Assembly (NCBI RefSeq): GCF_001672915.1
Contig: NZ_LZKR01000107.1
Span: 1-50,443, forward strand
Origin: Mycobacterium sp. 1245805.9
Lineage (GTDB): Bacteria; Actinomycetota; Actinomycetes; Mycobacteriales; Mycobacteriaceae
Direction of reading: 5' to 3'
Length of the DNA: 50,443 nucleotides
Shown here: in pieces, positions 20,092-29,867 of the stretch
Numbering within the stretch: position 1 is the stretch's first letter
How the letters are laid out: each line of letters opens with the position of its first letter
Made by a program: the position numbers and the translations under genes
Notes under the pieces: generated by a model
Database searches by the model: none
Seen by the model: the letters and a program-made list of their open reading frames with translations, nothing else
What the model was told of the DNA's origin: nothing

Positions 20092-20107
20092 TATGAGGCC
20101 CGTCACA
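20092..20107 (+). promoter_or_regulatory. Crp-like site upstream of gltA2
   Basis: TATGA-GGCCCG-TCACA matches TGTGA-N6-TCACA except at one base. It lies 148 bases upstream of gltA2 and just after pdxH. The Crp relative GlxR controls gltA in corynebacteria, which supports but does not prove a role here. Confidence 0.5.
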
Positions 20108-20254
20108 GCCCGAGTTCACCCCTGCTTAACCGCCGGGCGGGCGCACGACCAGCGGACTCGACCCCGGGCAGGCGCGCCGCCGCCGCAACGACTACCTTCA
20201 GCAGTAAGCACCTAGTCAGGGCAGCCATACCAGCCAGAGCGCAAAGGGGTTCTC

Positions 20255-21550
<1,296 letters not shown>

Positions 21551-21565
21551 TTTCCGGCCACCAGA

Positions 21566-21607
21566 CGCAAAAGCCCCCTTTTCGGCGCGAAATCAGGGGC
21601 TTTTGCG
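21566..21607. terminator. Bidirectional hairpin terminator, repeat copy 1
   Basis: CGCAAAAGCCCC (21566-21577) pairs perfectly with GGGGCTTTTGCG (21596-21607) around an 18-base loop between the convergent gltA2 and Rv0897c-like genes. Four-T/A runs flank the GC core on both strands. The stop codon and last residues (SRKSP) of the minus-strand gene lie in the right arm. The right arm plus ten more bases (23 bases, 21595-21617) recur exactly at 29857-29879. Confidence 0.8.
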
Positions 21608-23176
21608 ACTGCTCGCGAGGGAAGCCAGCACGGCCATCGCGGCGTTGTGGCCGCCGATGCCCGACACCGCCCCGCCGCGGCGGGCGCCCGAGCCGCACAA
21701 CATGATTCGTTCGTGGGCCGTCGCGACGCCCCATTGCCGCGCGGGGGTGTCCAGCGGGTCGTCGTCCTCGGCGAATGGCCACGACAGTCCACCGTGAAAG
21801 ATGTTGCCCGCGGTCATGCCCAGCGTGCGGTGTAGGTCTAGGGTGGTCGTCGTCTCGATGCAGGGCCGTCCCCGCGCGTCGGACATGAGGACGTCCTGAA
21901 TCGGTTCGGCCAGAACGGAATTCAGCGACTCCAGCACCGCGTCGGTCAGCCGGTCGCGCAGCGCGCCGGAATAGGTGCCGTCGAACAGCGAGTGTGGGGT
22001 GTGCAGGCCGAACACTGTCATCGTGTGCGCGCCCGAGTCGCGCAGGGCGGCCGACAAGATGCTGGGATCGGTCAGCGAATGGCAATACGCCTCGCACGGC
22101 AGCGGATTCGGGATCAGGCCGCCGGTCGCGCGCTCATACGCGCCGCCCAGTTGGGTCCACGCCTCGTTGACGTGAAACGTCCCGGCGAACGCCTCCTCGG
22201 GTGTGACGGCGGCGTCGCGCAACCGGGGTAGCCGCCGCAGCGCCATGTTCACCTTGACCTGCGCGCCCTGGGCCGGCGCGGCGGGCCGTTCGCCGAGCAG
22301 GCCCGCCAGGATGGTCGGTGTCACGCCGGCCAGAACGAACCGGCCCCGGACCGCGTGCTCGTCGTCGGCGCGGCGGTAGCGCACCAGGCCGTCCGGTTCG
22401 ATCCCGAAAACCTCGGCGCCGGTAAGTATTTCGGCGCCACGGCCGGCGGCCGCCGCCGTCAGGGCGGCCGTCAACGCGCCCATCCCGCCGACGGGGACGT
22501 CCCAATCGCCGGTACCGCCGCCGAGCACGTGATACAGGAAGCAGACGTTCTGGCGCAGCGACGGGTCGTCGAGGCGGGCGAAGGTGCCGATGAGCGCGTC
22601 GGTCGCGATCACCCCGCGCACCAGGTCGTTGCCGACCGCCTCGGCAATGGCGTGACCGATCGGCTCGTCGATCATGGCGCGCCACGCGGCCGCCGCGTCG
22701 GGGTCGCCGGTGTCGGTGACGTGCCGGCGGGCCTGCTCGCGGGTGCACAGCGGCTCGAGCAGCGTCGGCCAGAGCCGCTCGGTGACCAGCCGGCAGCGTC
22801 GGTAGAACGCCGCGAAGCGGGGCTCGTCTTCGGCGGCGCCGATGGCGGCGAACCGGCCGGGGCGCCCGATCAGCAGCCCGGTGCGGCCGCCGTTCGCGGG
22901 GTCAGGGGTGTAGGACGAGAATCGCCGGCCGGCCAACCGCACGTCGACCCCCAGGTCCTCGACGATGCGCGGCGGCAACAGGCTGACCAGATACGAGTAC
23001 CGCGAAAGCCGAACGTCGACGCCGTCGAAGGCCTGCACGGACACCGCGGCCCCGCCGACCTGCGCCAGCCGTTCCAACAGCCGCACCCGAAGGCCGGCCC
23101 GGGCCAGGTAGCCGGCCGCGACCAGCCCGTTGTGGCCCCCGCCGACGATGACGACGTCGACCTCCGAAGGGGACAC
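21593..23176 (-). CDS. Phytoene-desaturase-like FAD oxidoreductase (Rv0897c homologue)
   Basis: This 527-residue flavoprotein is of the NAD(P)/FAD-binding amine-oxidase/phytoene-dehydrogenase type. It opens with VDVVIVGGGHNGLVAAGYLARAGLRV (Rossmann FAD motif ending in LLERL), has the middle GDWDVPVGGMGALTAAL (typical GGM-AL block) and the C-terminal NIFHGGLSWPF and LCGSGARRGGAVSGIGGHNAA. No carotenoid genes adjoin it, so the substrate is unknown. The start is GTG 23174-23176, two bases after the DUF2630 stop. The last residues ASSRKSP are encoded by the terminator repeat. Confidence 0.9.
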   Translation of the reverse strand: MSPSEVDVVIVGGGHNGLVAAGYLARAGLRVRLLERLAQVGGAAVSVQAFDGVDVRLSRYSYLVSLLPPRIVEDLGVDVRLAGRRFSSYTPDPANGGRTGLLIGRPGRFAAIGAAEDEPRFAAFYRRCRLVTERLWPTLLEPLCTREQARRHVTDTGDPDAAAAWRAMIDEPIGHAIAEAVGNDLVRGVIATDALIGTFARLDDPSLRQNVCFLYHVLGGGTGDWDVPVGGMGALTAALTAAAAGRGAEILTGAEVFGIEPDGLVRYRRADDEHAVRGRFVLAGVTPTILAGLLGERPAAPAQGAQVKVNMALRRLPRLRDAAVTPEEAFAGTFHVNEAWTQLGGAYERATGGLIPNPLPCEAYCHSLTDPSILSAALRDSGAHTMTVFGLHTPHSLFDGTYSGALRDRLTDAVLESLNSVLAEPIQDVLMSDARGRPCIETTTTLDLHRTLGMTAGNIFHGGLSWPFAEDDDPLDTPARQWGVATAHERIMLCGSGARRGGAVSGIGGHNAAMAVLASLASSRKSP

Positions 23177-23178
23177 GC

Positions 23179-23442
23179 TCAGCCCAGGTAGCCCTCGACC
23201 TCGTCGGGCGGGCGCACCTGCGCTTCGCGCGGGTCACCGCCGGTTTCGCGCAACGCCCGGCGCTGCCGCAGCAGGTCCCAGCACTGGTCGAGTTCGACCT
23301 CGAGCCGGCGCAGGCGTTCGTGCTCCTCGTCCGTGCTGATCTCGCCGTGCTGCAGCTGCGCCCGCAGGGTCTTCTCCTCGGCGACCAGCCCGCGGATGTG
23401 TGCCAGGGTCTCGCTGTCGGTCGGTTTGTTGCCGTTGGCCAT
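23179..23442 (-). CDS. DUF2630 small coiled-coil protein (Rv0898c homologue)
   Basis: The 87-residue, highly charged protein is predicted to be almost all helix: TDSETLAHIRGLVAEEKTLRAQL and a heptad-rich EERLRRLEVELDQCWDLLRQRRAL-type stretch. The family is actinobacterial and of unknown function. ATG 23440-23442 (MANGNKPTD) matches orthologue length; the frame is open upstream without a better start. It probably shares a transcript with the following flavoprotein gene and diverges from arfA. Confidence 0.87.
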   Translation of the reverse strand: MANGNKPTDSETLAHIRGLVAEEKTLRAQLQHGEISTDEEHERLRRLEVELDQCWDLLRQRRALRETGGDPREAQVRPPDEVEGYLG

Positions 23443-23549
23443 GGGACCAGTGTGCCCGACTTGCCAGGCGTTGCCGCGCGGACTGGGTAGGCTGCATATC
23501 GCCTGGAAGATGTAAACGTCGGGGGAGCGAACCGAGGGGAGACGTAAAC

Positions 23550-24527
23550 GTGGGGGTAGGCACGGGTTTGCGGCATCCTGCCGCAAGCACCGACTCGACG
23601 CCGGCGCCGGAGATTCACCGACCGTCGGCCGGCCTTCCCTGGCTGATCGCGGTGGCGGTAATTCCGTTGCTGATAGCGGGGATCGGCTACGGCGCGTTCG
23701 ATCAACCGCGACCTGCCCACGGGGCGGGCGGCCCGGCGCCGGCGGCGTCGAGCACGTCCACCGCCCCCAAGCTATCCCTGGCGCCCCTGTCGATCACCCG
23801 CATCGGCAACGACGTCACGCTCGTCGGGGGCTTTCCCGACGACTCCGCCAAGGCGGCCCTGCTGAACGCCGTCAAGGGCTCGCTGCCCCCGGGCGTCAAC
23901 GTCATCGACCAGATCCACATCAATCCCAACATCGACGCGCTCGATTTCGCCAAGGCCGCACCGATATTCAAAGACAGCGCCTCGATTCCCGATTTCAGCC
24001 TCGTGGTCAACGGGGACACGATCACGCTGGCGGGCACCGCGGCATCGCCAGACCAGAAGAACGCCGTCAGTCAGGAGGCAGCGCGCACCTGGTCCACCCT
24101 GAAGGTCGTTGACAAGCTTGTGGTTACTGGGCCGGTTCCGCCGCCGGTGCCACCCGCTGCGGGCCAATGCGCCGATCTGCAGTCGGCGATCAATGCGGTG
24201 ACGGGCGGGCCGATCACGTTCGCGAACGACGGGTTCAGCCTGACCCCGGCCGACAACCAGATCCTGATTCAGGTGTCGGGCCGGCTCAAGGCATGCCCGG
24301 CCGCGCACGTGGCGATCAACGGCTTCAGCGACAACTCCGGCGTCGAGGCGATCAACATCTCATTGAGCAGCCAACGGGCCCAGCGGGTGGCTGACTTCCT
24401 GGTTGCCAACGGCGTCGCGGGCACGGTGCTCGTCGTCAAGGGTCTCGGTTCGGTCAATCCCGTCGCCCCCAACGACACGGTCGATGGTCGCGCCAAGAAC
24501 CGTCGCGTCGAAATCGTTGTGAGTTAA
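23550..24527 (+). CDS. arfA: Outer-envelope protein ArfA (OmpATb)
   Basis: This 325-residue protein is the homologue of the M. tuberculosis ArfA/OmpATb, which is needed for rapid ammonia secretion and growth at acid pH. A single N-terminal transmembrane helix lies at about residues 31-49. A BON-like region (LSITRIGNDVTLVGGFPDD and a second copy FSLVVNGDTITLAGTA) and a Pro hinge (PVPPPVPPAAG) follow. The C-terminal OmpA domain contains AINGFSDNSG, LSSQRAQRVADFLV and GRAKNRRVEIVVS, the peptidoglycan-binding pattern. GTG 23550 is chosen from orthologue length and the upstream GAGGGGAG. It heads arfABC. The homologue is Rv0899. Confidence 0.94.
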   Translation: MGVGTGLRHPAASTDSTPAPEIHRPSAGLPWLIAVAVIPLLIAGIGYGAFDQPRPAHGAGGPAPAASSTSTAPKLSLAPLSITRIGNDVTLVGGFPDDSAKAALLNAVKGSLPPGVNVIDQIHINPNIDALDFAKAAPIFKDSASIPDFSLVVNGDTITLAGTAASPDQKNAVSQEAARTWSTLKVVDKLVVTGPVPPPVPPAAGQCADLQSAINAVTGGPITFANDGFSLTPADNQILIQVSGRLKACPAAHVAINGFSDNSGVEAINISLSSQRAQRVADFLVANGVAGTVLVVKGLGSVNPVAPNDTVDGRAKNRRVEIVVS

Positions 24528-24538
24528 GGAGATCCGGC

Positions 24539-24688
24539 ATGGATTTCGTGATCCAGTGGTTGTGGTACCTGCTCGCGTTCCTGACGGGTTCGGCCGTCGC
24601 CCTCGTGATCGCCAACATCTTGAACAAGCGCGTCATCGTTGAGGAAATCCCCGCCGCCGCGAACCGGCCGGAGATGGACGACGAGTGA
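24539..24688 (+). CDS. arfB: Small membrane protein ArfB
   Basis: This 49-residue protein is essentially one transmembrane helix (WLWYLLAFLTGSAVALVIANIL, residues about 7-27) followed by a short charged tail ending MDDE. It starts 11 bases after arfA behind AAGGAG and its TGA overlaps the arfC ATG. It is a partner of ArfA in the ammonia/acid-adaptation operon of M. tuberculosis (Rv0900). It is too short for many gene finders. Confidence 0.9.
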   Translation: MDFVIQWLWYLLAFLTGSAVALVIANILNKRVIVEEIPAAANRPEMDDE

Positions 24689-25893
24689 TGGACCACGTGC
24701 ACTGGTGGCTGTTCGCCCTGTCCTTCGTGACGGGGTTGGTGTTGACGCTCGCGCTGCGGGTGCGTCCCGTCAAACGTCAAGTGCCGGTGGGGGCGACGAG
24801 TGCCCACGGGGCTACCACAGACACCGAGCCCGAGCGGCCCACGACCGTGATCCCCGTCGAGCAGGAGACGGTTCCGGTTGCCGAGGAGCGGCCGACGACG
24901 ACGATTTCCGCCCAGCATGACTTGTTGTCGCCGAAGCCTCCCGCCGCGGAAGAGCCTGCGACGACGAAGATTCCGGCCGCGGAAGAGCCGCCGACCGCGA
25001 TGATCCCCGTCGAGCAACCGTCCGAGGTGACGGAGAATCCGCCCGCGGACGAGCCGCCGGCTACGACTCCGGCGGCGGAGGAACCGCCGAAGCCCGCCCG
25101 ATCCTTCCGGAGGTTCCTGCCGAAGCGGGCGCGGCCCGCCGACGACGCGGCGACGGAAATTATCCCGATCGATCGGCTGGCCGAGCTCGCGGAGCTTCCC
25201 GCCGATCAAGAGCCGCAGTCCGCGGCGACGGAGCTTCCCGCCGATCAAGAGCCGACCGCCATGATCCCGGTCGAGCCGGAGCCCGAGACGACACAGATTC
25301 CCGCCGATCAAGAGCCGACCGCCAGGATCCCGGTCGAGCCGGAGCCGGAGACCACAGAGATTCCCGTCGCTCCCGAACCGCCGGAAGCCGCCGCGGAAGA
25401 GCCACGCAAGACCGGGTTTTCGTTCCTTCGGGGGCTTTTTTCCAAGCCGGAACCGACCGTCGAGAAGGCGCCGACGGGCAAGCGACCGGCGGCGAAGAAA
25501 GCCCCCGCGAAGAAGGCCCGCCCGGGCGCCAAGGGGTCGCCGACGAAGAAAACCCCCGCCGGCAAAAGGCCGCCGCCGCGGAAGGTTCCGCCGGGCAAGA
25601 GGCCGCCGGGCGCCAAGGCACGCCCGGCGAAGCCGGCCCCGGCCGCCGCGCAGTCGGAGACGAAGTGGACCCCGGTGTTGCCGTACGAGCCGTACGGCCC
25701 GGGCTCCGCTCGCGCCACCCCGGATGGCGGCGGACCGGCGGGATGGGTGGTGAAGGGCCGTTCGGATACCCGGCTCTACTACACCCCCGACGATCCGGCC
25801 TACGACCCGACCGTCGCGCAGGTCTGGTTCAAGGACGAGGCGGCCGCCGCGCGGGCCTGTTTCACGCCGTGGCGCAAGAGCTCGAGAAGGTAA
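24688..25893 (+). CDS. arfC: ArfC, greatly expanded with acidic and Lys/Pro-rich repeats
   Basis: The 401-residue product keeps the two ends of ArfC: an N-terminal membrane helix (VHWWLFALSFVTGLVLTLAL) and a C-terminal domain ending VPYEPYGPGSARA...GRSDTRLYYTPDDPAYDPTVAQVWF. Between them is a low-complexity insertion. First is an acidic Pro/Glu/Thr repeat array (units like IPADQEPTARIPVEPEPETT, residues about 45-255), then a basic Ala/Lys/Pro stretch (residues about 265-325). The M. tuberculosis protein (Rv0901) is about 175 residues. The 20-base string TTCCCGCCGATCAAGAGCCG recurs at 25196, 25235 and 25298. ATG 24688 overlaps the arfB stop; a GTG three bases earlier is also possible. Confidence 0.88.
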   Translation: MDHVHWWLFALSFVTGLVLTLALRVRPVKRQVPVGATSAHGATTDTEPERPTTVIPVEQETVPVAEERPTTTISAQHDLLSPKPPAAEEPATTKIPAAEEPPTAMIPVEQPSEVTENPPADEPPATTPAAEEPPKPARSFRRFLPKRARPADDAATEIIPIDRLAELAELPADQEPQSAATELPADQEPTAMIPVEPEPETTQIPADQEPTARIPVEPEPETTEIPVAPEPPEAAAEEPRKTGFSFLRGLFSKPEPTVEKAPTGKRPAAKKAPAKKARPGAKGSPTKKTPAGKRPPPRKVPPGKRPPGAKARPAKPAPAAAQSETKWTPVLPYEPYGPGSARATPDGGGPAGWVVKGRSDTRLYYTPDDPAYDPTVAQVWFKDEAAAARACFTPWRKSSRR

Positions 25894-25903
25894 CTCCGAC
25901 GGT

Positions 25904-27244
25904 CTAGGTCGGCGCGGGGATGCGCAGCAATAGCCGCGCCCCGCCCAGCGGACTGTCTTCCAGCGAGGCCGTCCCACCGTGCAGGTGCGCCTGCTGGGCC
26001 ACCAACGCCAACCCCAGGCCCGACCCCGAATGCGAGGCCGTCGATCCGCGCGAGAACCGCTCGAACACCACCTGGCGCTCGGACTCCGGGACGCCGCTGC
26101 CGTTGTCGTCGACGGCGATCTCGACCCCGGCGCGCGAGCTGACCGCCGACAGCTGGACCCGGGTGGCGCCGCCATGCTTGACGGCGTTGGCGATCGCGTT
26201 GTCGACGGCGAGGCGCAACCCGGCGGGCAGGCCGACGATGATGCAGGTCGGCGACGGTGCCAGGGAGACGTCGAGGTCGGGGTAGACCCGCATGGCGTCG
26301 TGCGCCGCGCGGTCGAGCAACTCGGTGATGTCGACCGGCACGTGATCGTCGGACGTCGACAGTTCGCCCTGGGCCAACCGCTCCAGCGCGCTCAGGGTGG
26401 CCTCGATGCGCGCCTGGGTGCGGATGACGTCGCTGACCACCTCTTTGCGTTGGTCGTCGGACAGGTCGAGGGTGGTGAGCACCTCGAGGTTGGTGCGCAT
26501 CGCCGTGAGCGGGGTGCGCAACTCGTGGGAGGACACCGCGGCGAAGTCACGGGCCGAGGCGAGCGCCTCCTTGGTCCGGTTCTGCTCGTCCCAGATGCGC
26601 TGCAGCATCCCCCTCATCGCCTCCGCGATCTCGACGGCCTCGCTGGCGCCGTGCACTTCGACCCGCGGCGCCTCGTCTCCCGCGTCGATCGATCGGGTCT
26701 GCTGGGCGAGCTGTTTGAACGGGCGCACCGCGAACGCGGCCAGCAGCCAGGCGAACACCGCGGAAGCGCCGATGGCGAACCCGCAGATCAACATCACCCG
26801 TCGGTGCAGGTTGTTGGTCTCGGCGAGGGTGGCGTCGTAGGTGGCCCCGACGGCCAGCGAGCTCGGTCCCGGCCCGGGTATCTCCACCGTCCGGACCCGG
26901 TAGCGCACCCCGTTGACGTAGGCGTCGCCATAGTCGACGTCGAGTTTGGGCAGCGTGACGTCGGAATTCGACTTGACCAGGTTCCCGCGCCGGATCGTCA
27001 TGATCGCGTCGCGGTCGTTCGGTGAGCGCGGGATTTCGTCGAGACCGCGCGGCAGGAAGGGGATCGCGAAGCCGGCGGCCTCGTCGAGCCGGCGGTCCAG
27101 CCGTTCCTTGCGGTCGTTGGTGATCCCGACCCAGACGACGGCGCCGACGATCAGCACCGGAATCGCCGCGCCGATGGCCGTCGCGAGCACCACCCGGGTC
27201 CGCAGCGAGGGCGTACGGGCAAAGATCCGGGACAGAAGGTTCAT
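25904..27244 (-). CDS. prrB: Sensor histidine kinase PrrB
   Basis: This 446-residue kinase has two transmembrane helices (about residues 20-40 and 150-172) around a roughly 110-residue sensor domain, then HAMP, HisKA and HATPase domains. The phosphoacceptor H-box is SSHELRTPLTAM; the N-box is VDNAIANAVKHG, the G boxes are VDDNGSGVP and GSGLGLALVAQQ. It phosphorylates PrrA. ATG 27242-27244 is 20 bases after prrA. It ends 10 bases from the convergent arfC. The homologue is Rv0902c; PrrAB is essential in M. tuberculosis and linked to respiration and early intracellular growth. Confidence 0.96.
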   Translation of the reverse strand: MNLLSRIFARTPSLRTRVVLATAIGAAIPVLIVGAVVWVGITNDRKERLDRRLDEAAGFAIPFLPRGLDEIPRSPNDRDAIMTIRRGNLVKSNSDVTLPKLDVDYGDAYVNGVRYRVRTVEIPGPGPSSLAVGATYDATLAETNNLHRRVMLICGFAIGASAVFAWLLAAFAVRPFKQLAQQTRSIDAGDEAPRVEVHGASEAVEIAEAMRGMLQRIWDEQNRTKEALASARDFAAVSSHELRTPLTAMRTNLEVLTTLDLSDDQRKEVVSDVIRTQARIEATLSALERLAQGELSTSDDHVPVDITELLDRAAHDAMRVYPDLDVSLAPSPTCIIVGLPAGLRLAVDNAIANAVKHGGATRVQLSAVSSRAGVEIAVDDNGSGVPESERQVVFERFSRGSTASHSGSGLGLALVAQQAHLHGGTASLEDSPLGGARLLLRIPAPT

Positions 27245-27263
27245 GACTGTGGTTACTGCATGA

Positions 27264-27974
27264 CTACTGCATTCGCAGCACGAACCCGACTCCGCGGACC
27301 GTGTGCAGCAGCCGCGGACCGCCGTTGGCCTCCAGCTTGCGACGCAGATACCCGATGAACACGTCGACGACGTTGGTGTCGGCGGCGAAGTCGTAGCCCC
27401 ACACCAGCTCCAGCAGTTGCGCGCGCGAGAGCACCGCGGTCTTGTGCTCGGCCAGCACCGCGAGCAGGTCGAACTCGCGCTTGGTCAGGTCGACGTCGAC
27501 GCCGTTGACCCGGGCCCGGCGGCCAGGGATGTCGACCTCCAGCGGGCCGACCGTGATGGTCTCGGACGAAGAGGTCGCGGTGGAGCCGCGGCGGCGCAGC
27601 AGCGCCTTGACCCGCGCGACCAGCTCGGCCAGCACAAACGGCTTGACCAGGTAGTCGTCGGCGCCAGCCTCCAGCCCCGCCACCCGGTCGTCGACCGAGC
27701 TGCGCGCGGACAGCACGCACACCGGCACGTCGTTGTCCATGGCCCGCAGCGCCGTGACGACGCTGACGCCGTCCAGCACGGGCATGTTGATGTCGAGGAC
27801 GATCGCGTCCGGGCGCGTCTCGGTGGCGCTGCGCAAGGCCTCGGCGCCGTCGACCGCCGTCGACACCTCGAATCCGGACAAGCGCAGGCCACGTTCCAGC
27901 GAGGCGAGTACGTCGGAGTCGTCGTCGACGACCAAGACCCGGGGCGAGGTGGGACCAGTGTCCATGCCGCCCAT
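27264..27974 (-). CDS. prrA: Response regulator PrrA
   Basis: This 236-residue OmpR/PhoB-type regulator has a receiver domain with the acidic pocket VVDDDSD, the phosphorylated Asp61 in VLDINMP, and Lys in DDYLVKPF. Its winged-helix domain has [16 protein letters not shown] and [13 protein letters not shown], ending in [10 protein letters not shown]. By memory it differs from M. tuberculosis PrrA at only a few residues. ATG 27972-27974 fits MGGMDTG; a second in-frame ATG lies three codons downstream. Only 58 bases separate it from the flavin monooxygenase gene, so the prrA promoter must lie in or beyond that gap. Confidence 0.97.
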   Translation of the reverse strand: MGGMDTGPTSPRVLVVDDDSDVLASLERGLRLSGFEVSTAVDGAEALRSATETRPDAIVLDINMPVLDGVSVVTALRAMDNDVPVCVLSARSSVDDRVAGLEAGADDYLVKPFVLAELVARVKALLRRRGSTATSSSETITVGPLEVDIPGRRARVNGVDVDLTKREFDLLAVLAEHKTAVLSRAQLLELVWGYDFAADTNVVDVFIGYLRRKLEANGGPRLLHTVRGVGFVLRMQ

Positions 27975-28032
27975 CTTGCCTGATTGTCCGCGGTGGCGGT
28001 GGGAGGCGCGGCTCAGCCGCGACCGGCCGCAA

Positions 28033-29172
28033 TCACCGGCGACTCAGGCCGCTGAGCTGGACCGCGAGCTTCCGTCGCACGGCGGGGACCTGCGCGGCCA
28101 GGCGTATCACCGAGTTGCGGATCGGGCGCAACGGGCGCGGCAGGGTGGACATCCGGGTCAGTCGCCCGGTCAGTGTCAGCACCTGCTCGGCCCATCGCCG
28201 CTGGGTGGTGGCGTAGGCGTCCAAGGCCGTGTCGGGGCCGCCGCCCAGCACCTCGGTGAGCGCGCCGGCCAGTGCGATCGCATCGGTGATGCCGAGGTTC
28301 ATGCCCTGGCCGCCGGCGGGGCTGTGCACGTGGGCGGCGTCGCCGGCCAGTAACACCCGGCCGGCCCGGTAGGTGTCGGCGACCCGGTGGTGGATGTGGA
28401 ACCGTGTCCCCCACAGCAGCTCGGTGACCACCAACTCGCCGGATCCGAAGGTGCGGGAATCGAGCAGCGCCTGCACGAATTCGACCGACGGCGTCTTCGG
28501 TGCGTCCGCGGCCGGCGCGACGATGCGGAAAATGCCGCCGGGCAGCGGAGCCACCACGGTCAGGCCTTCCTTGGCGTAGAACAGGATCACCTCGTCGCGG
28601 GGCGCCGGGCCGGCCAGCCGGACGTCGGCGAGCGCGAAGGATTCGGCGAATTCGCTTCCGGCGAAACCGATTCCGGCCTGTTCGCGCACCGTGCTGTGCA
28701 TGCCGTCGGCGCCGACGACGTAGCCGGCCCGGATGGTGTCGCCGTCGTCGAAGACGGCCGTGACACCGTCGGCGTCCTGCGTGAGGCGGCTCAGGGTCTT
28801 GGGCCGGATCACCTGGCCGCCCAGTTCGTGCAGCCGTTCCAGCAGCAGGCGTTCGGTGTCGGCCTGGGAGAGCATCAAGCTGAACGGATACTTCGTCGGC
28901 AGCGCGCTGAAGTCGACCGGGATCAGGATCCGCCGGCCCGCCCGCATGGTGAATCGCGGCGCGATCAGCCCCGCCTTGACCATCCGGCGGGCCACGTCGA
29001 GCTCTTCGAGCACCTCGAGCGTGCGGGCGTTCACGACGGCCGCGCGGGTGGTGTTCTGGCCCTCGGCCAGCGCGTCCACGACGACGGCGCGGACCCCGTT
29101 GGCGATCAGGGAAGCGCCCAATGCCAGGCCGGTCGGTCCGGCGCCCACCACCAGGACGTCGGTGTCGTTCAT
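28033..29172 (-). CDS. FAD-dependent monooxygenase (PheA/TfdB/PHBH type)
   Basis: This 379-residue flavoprotein hydroxylase belongs to the FAD_binding_3 group that oxygenates aromatic compounds or antibiotics. It has [23 protein letters not shown] (GxGxxG), the R-loop [36 protein letters not shown] (DG motif) and the second FAD motif [26 protein letters not shown]. The substrate is unknown. ATG 29170-29172 has GAGAGGAG upstream. It diverges from a TetR gene with three related operator-like sites between. Neither gene occurs between prrA and accD3 in M. tuberculosis, so the pair looks like an insertion or a loss there. Confidence 0.93.
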   Translation of the reverse strand: MNDTDVLVVGAGPTGLALGASLIANGVRAVVVDALAEGQNTTRAAVVNARTLEVLEELDVARRMVKAGLIAPRFTMRAGRRILIPVDFSALPTKYPFSLMLSQADTERLLLERLHELGGQVIRPKTLSRLTQDADGVTAVFDDGDTIRAGYVVGADGMHSTVREQAGIGFAGSEFAESFALADVRLAGPAPRDEVILFYAKEGLTVVAPLPGGIFRIVAPAADAPKTPSVEFVQALLDSRTFGSGELVVTELLWGTRFHIHHRVADTYRAGRVLLAGDAAHVHSPAGGQGMNLGITDAIALAGALTEVLGGGPDTALDAYATTQRRWAEQVLTLTGRLTRMSTLPRPLRPIRNSVIRLAAQVPAVRRKLAVQLSGLSRR

Positions 29173-29195
29173 GGTCGGCTCCTCTCATTTCTTAG

Positions 29196-29273
29196 GTCAA
29201 CGCTTGTTGGCATAACTCCATGGTGGCGCGGCGAGCGGGTGATGTCAACACTTGTTGGCCTACAATTGTTGAC
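29196..29273. promoter_or_regulatory. Three TetR-type operator-like sites
   Basis: Three 16-base imperfect palindromes of the form GYCWACA-NN-TGTTGRC, or its near reverse, lie between the divergent genes: GTCAACGCTTGTTGGC (29196-29211), GTCAACACTTGTTGGC (29244-29259) and GCCTACAATTGTTGAC (29258-29273). The third covers the TACAAT -10 box (29261-29266) of the tetR gene, which ends 7 bases before its ATG. The first lies just upstream of the monooxygenase ribosome site. This is the layout expected for autoregulation plus control of the enzyme gene. Confidence 0.75.
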
Positions 29274-29843
29274 ATGAGGAGATCTTCGGAGCAGACCAAG
29301 GCGGCGATCCTGGCGGCGGCGCGCGAGCGGTTCGGCGCGTCCGGTTTCCAGGCGGCGACCATTCGGGCGATCGCGGCGGACGCCGGGGTGGATCCCGCGA
29401 TGGTGATGCGCTACTACGGCAGCAAGGACAAGCTGTTCGCCGCGGCGGCGGACTTCGACCTCAGGTTCCCGGAATTCGCCGAGGGGGAGCGCTCGCAGAT
29501 CGGGCGGTCGGTGGTCCGTCATTTCCTCGAACGCTGGGAGGGCGACGATGCGCTGGTCATCCTGCTGCGGTCCAGCGCCACCAATGGCGAAGCCGCGCAA
29601 CGGATGCAGGAGATTTTCGGCAGCCAGCTGCAGCCGTTGGTGGCGACGCTGGTGCCGCCCGGGGAATCCGGGGTGCGGGCCGGGCTGATCGCCACCCAGA
29701 TCCTGGGTATGGCGTTGTGCCGCTTCGTGTTACGACTGCCGCCCGTCGTCGCGATGTCGCGCGACGAGATCGTCGACTGGCTCGGGCCAACCGTCCAGCG
29801 CTACCTCTCCGAGGCGGCGCGAGCAGAAGTAAAAGCCCCCTAA
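29274..29843 (+). CDS. TetR-family transcriptional repressor
   Basis: The 189-residue regulator has the TetR N-terminal helix-turn-helix: RRSSEQTKAAILAAARERFGASGF, IRAIAADAGVDPAMVMRYYGSKDKLF. A helical ligand-binding C-domain follows and ends AARAEVKAP. ATG 29274 is predicted to be leaderless. It diverges from the flavin monooxygenase, which it probably represses through the three sites at 29196-29273. The last three residues and the TAA stop are encoded in the terminator repeat at 29830-29867. Confidence 0.93.
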   Translation: MRRSSEQTKAAILAAARERFGASGFQAATIRAIAADAGVDPAMVMRYYGSKDKLFAAAADFDLRFPEFAEGERSQIGRSVVRHFLERWEGDDALVILLRSSATNGEAAQRMQEIFGSQLQPLVATLVPPGESGVRAGLIATQILGMALCRFVLRLPPVVAMSRDEIVDWLGPTVQRYLSEAARAEVKAP

Positions 29844-29867
29844 ATTGGCCTCGATTAGGGGCTTTTG
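29830..29867. terminator. Bidirectional hairpin terminator, repeat copy 2
   Basis: AAAAGCCCC (29831-29839) pairs with GGGGCTTTT (29858-29866) between the convergent tetR and accD3 genes. Both genes stop inside it: tetR at 29841-29843 and accD3 at 29855-29857. It shares 23 exact bases with copy 1 (21595-21617). The AccD3 C-terminus reads ASSRKSP, as does the Rv0897c-like protein. Confidence 0.8.
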
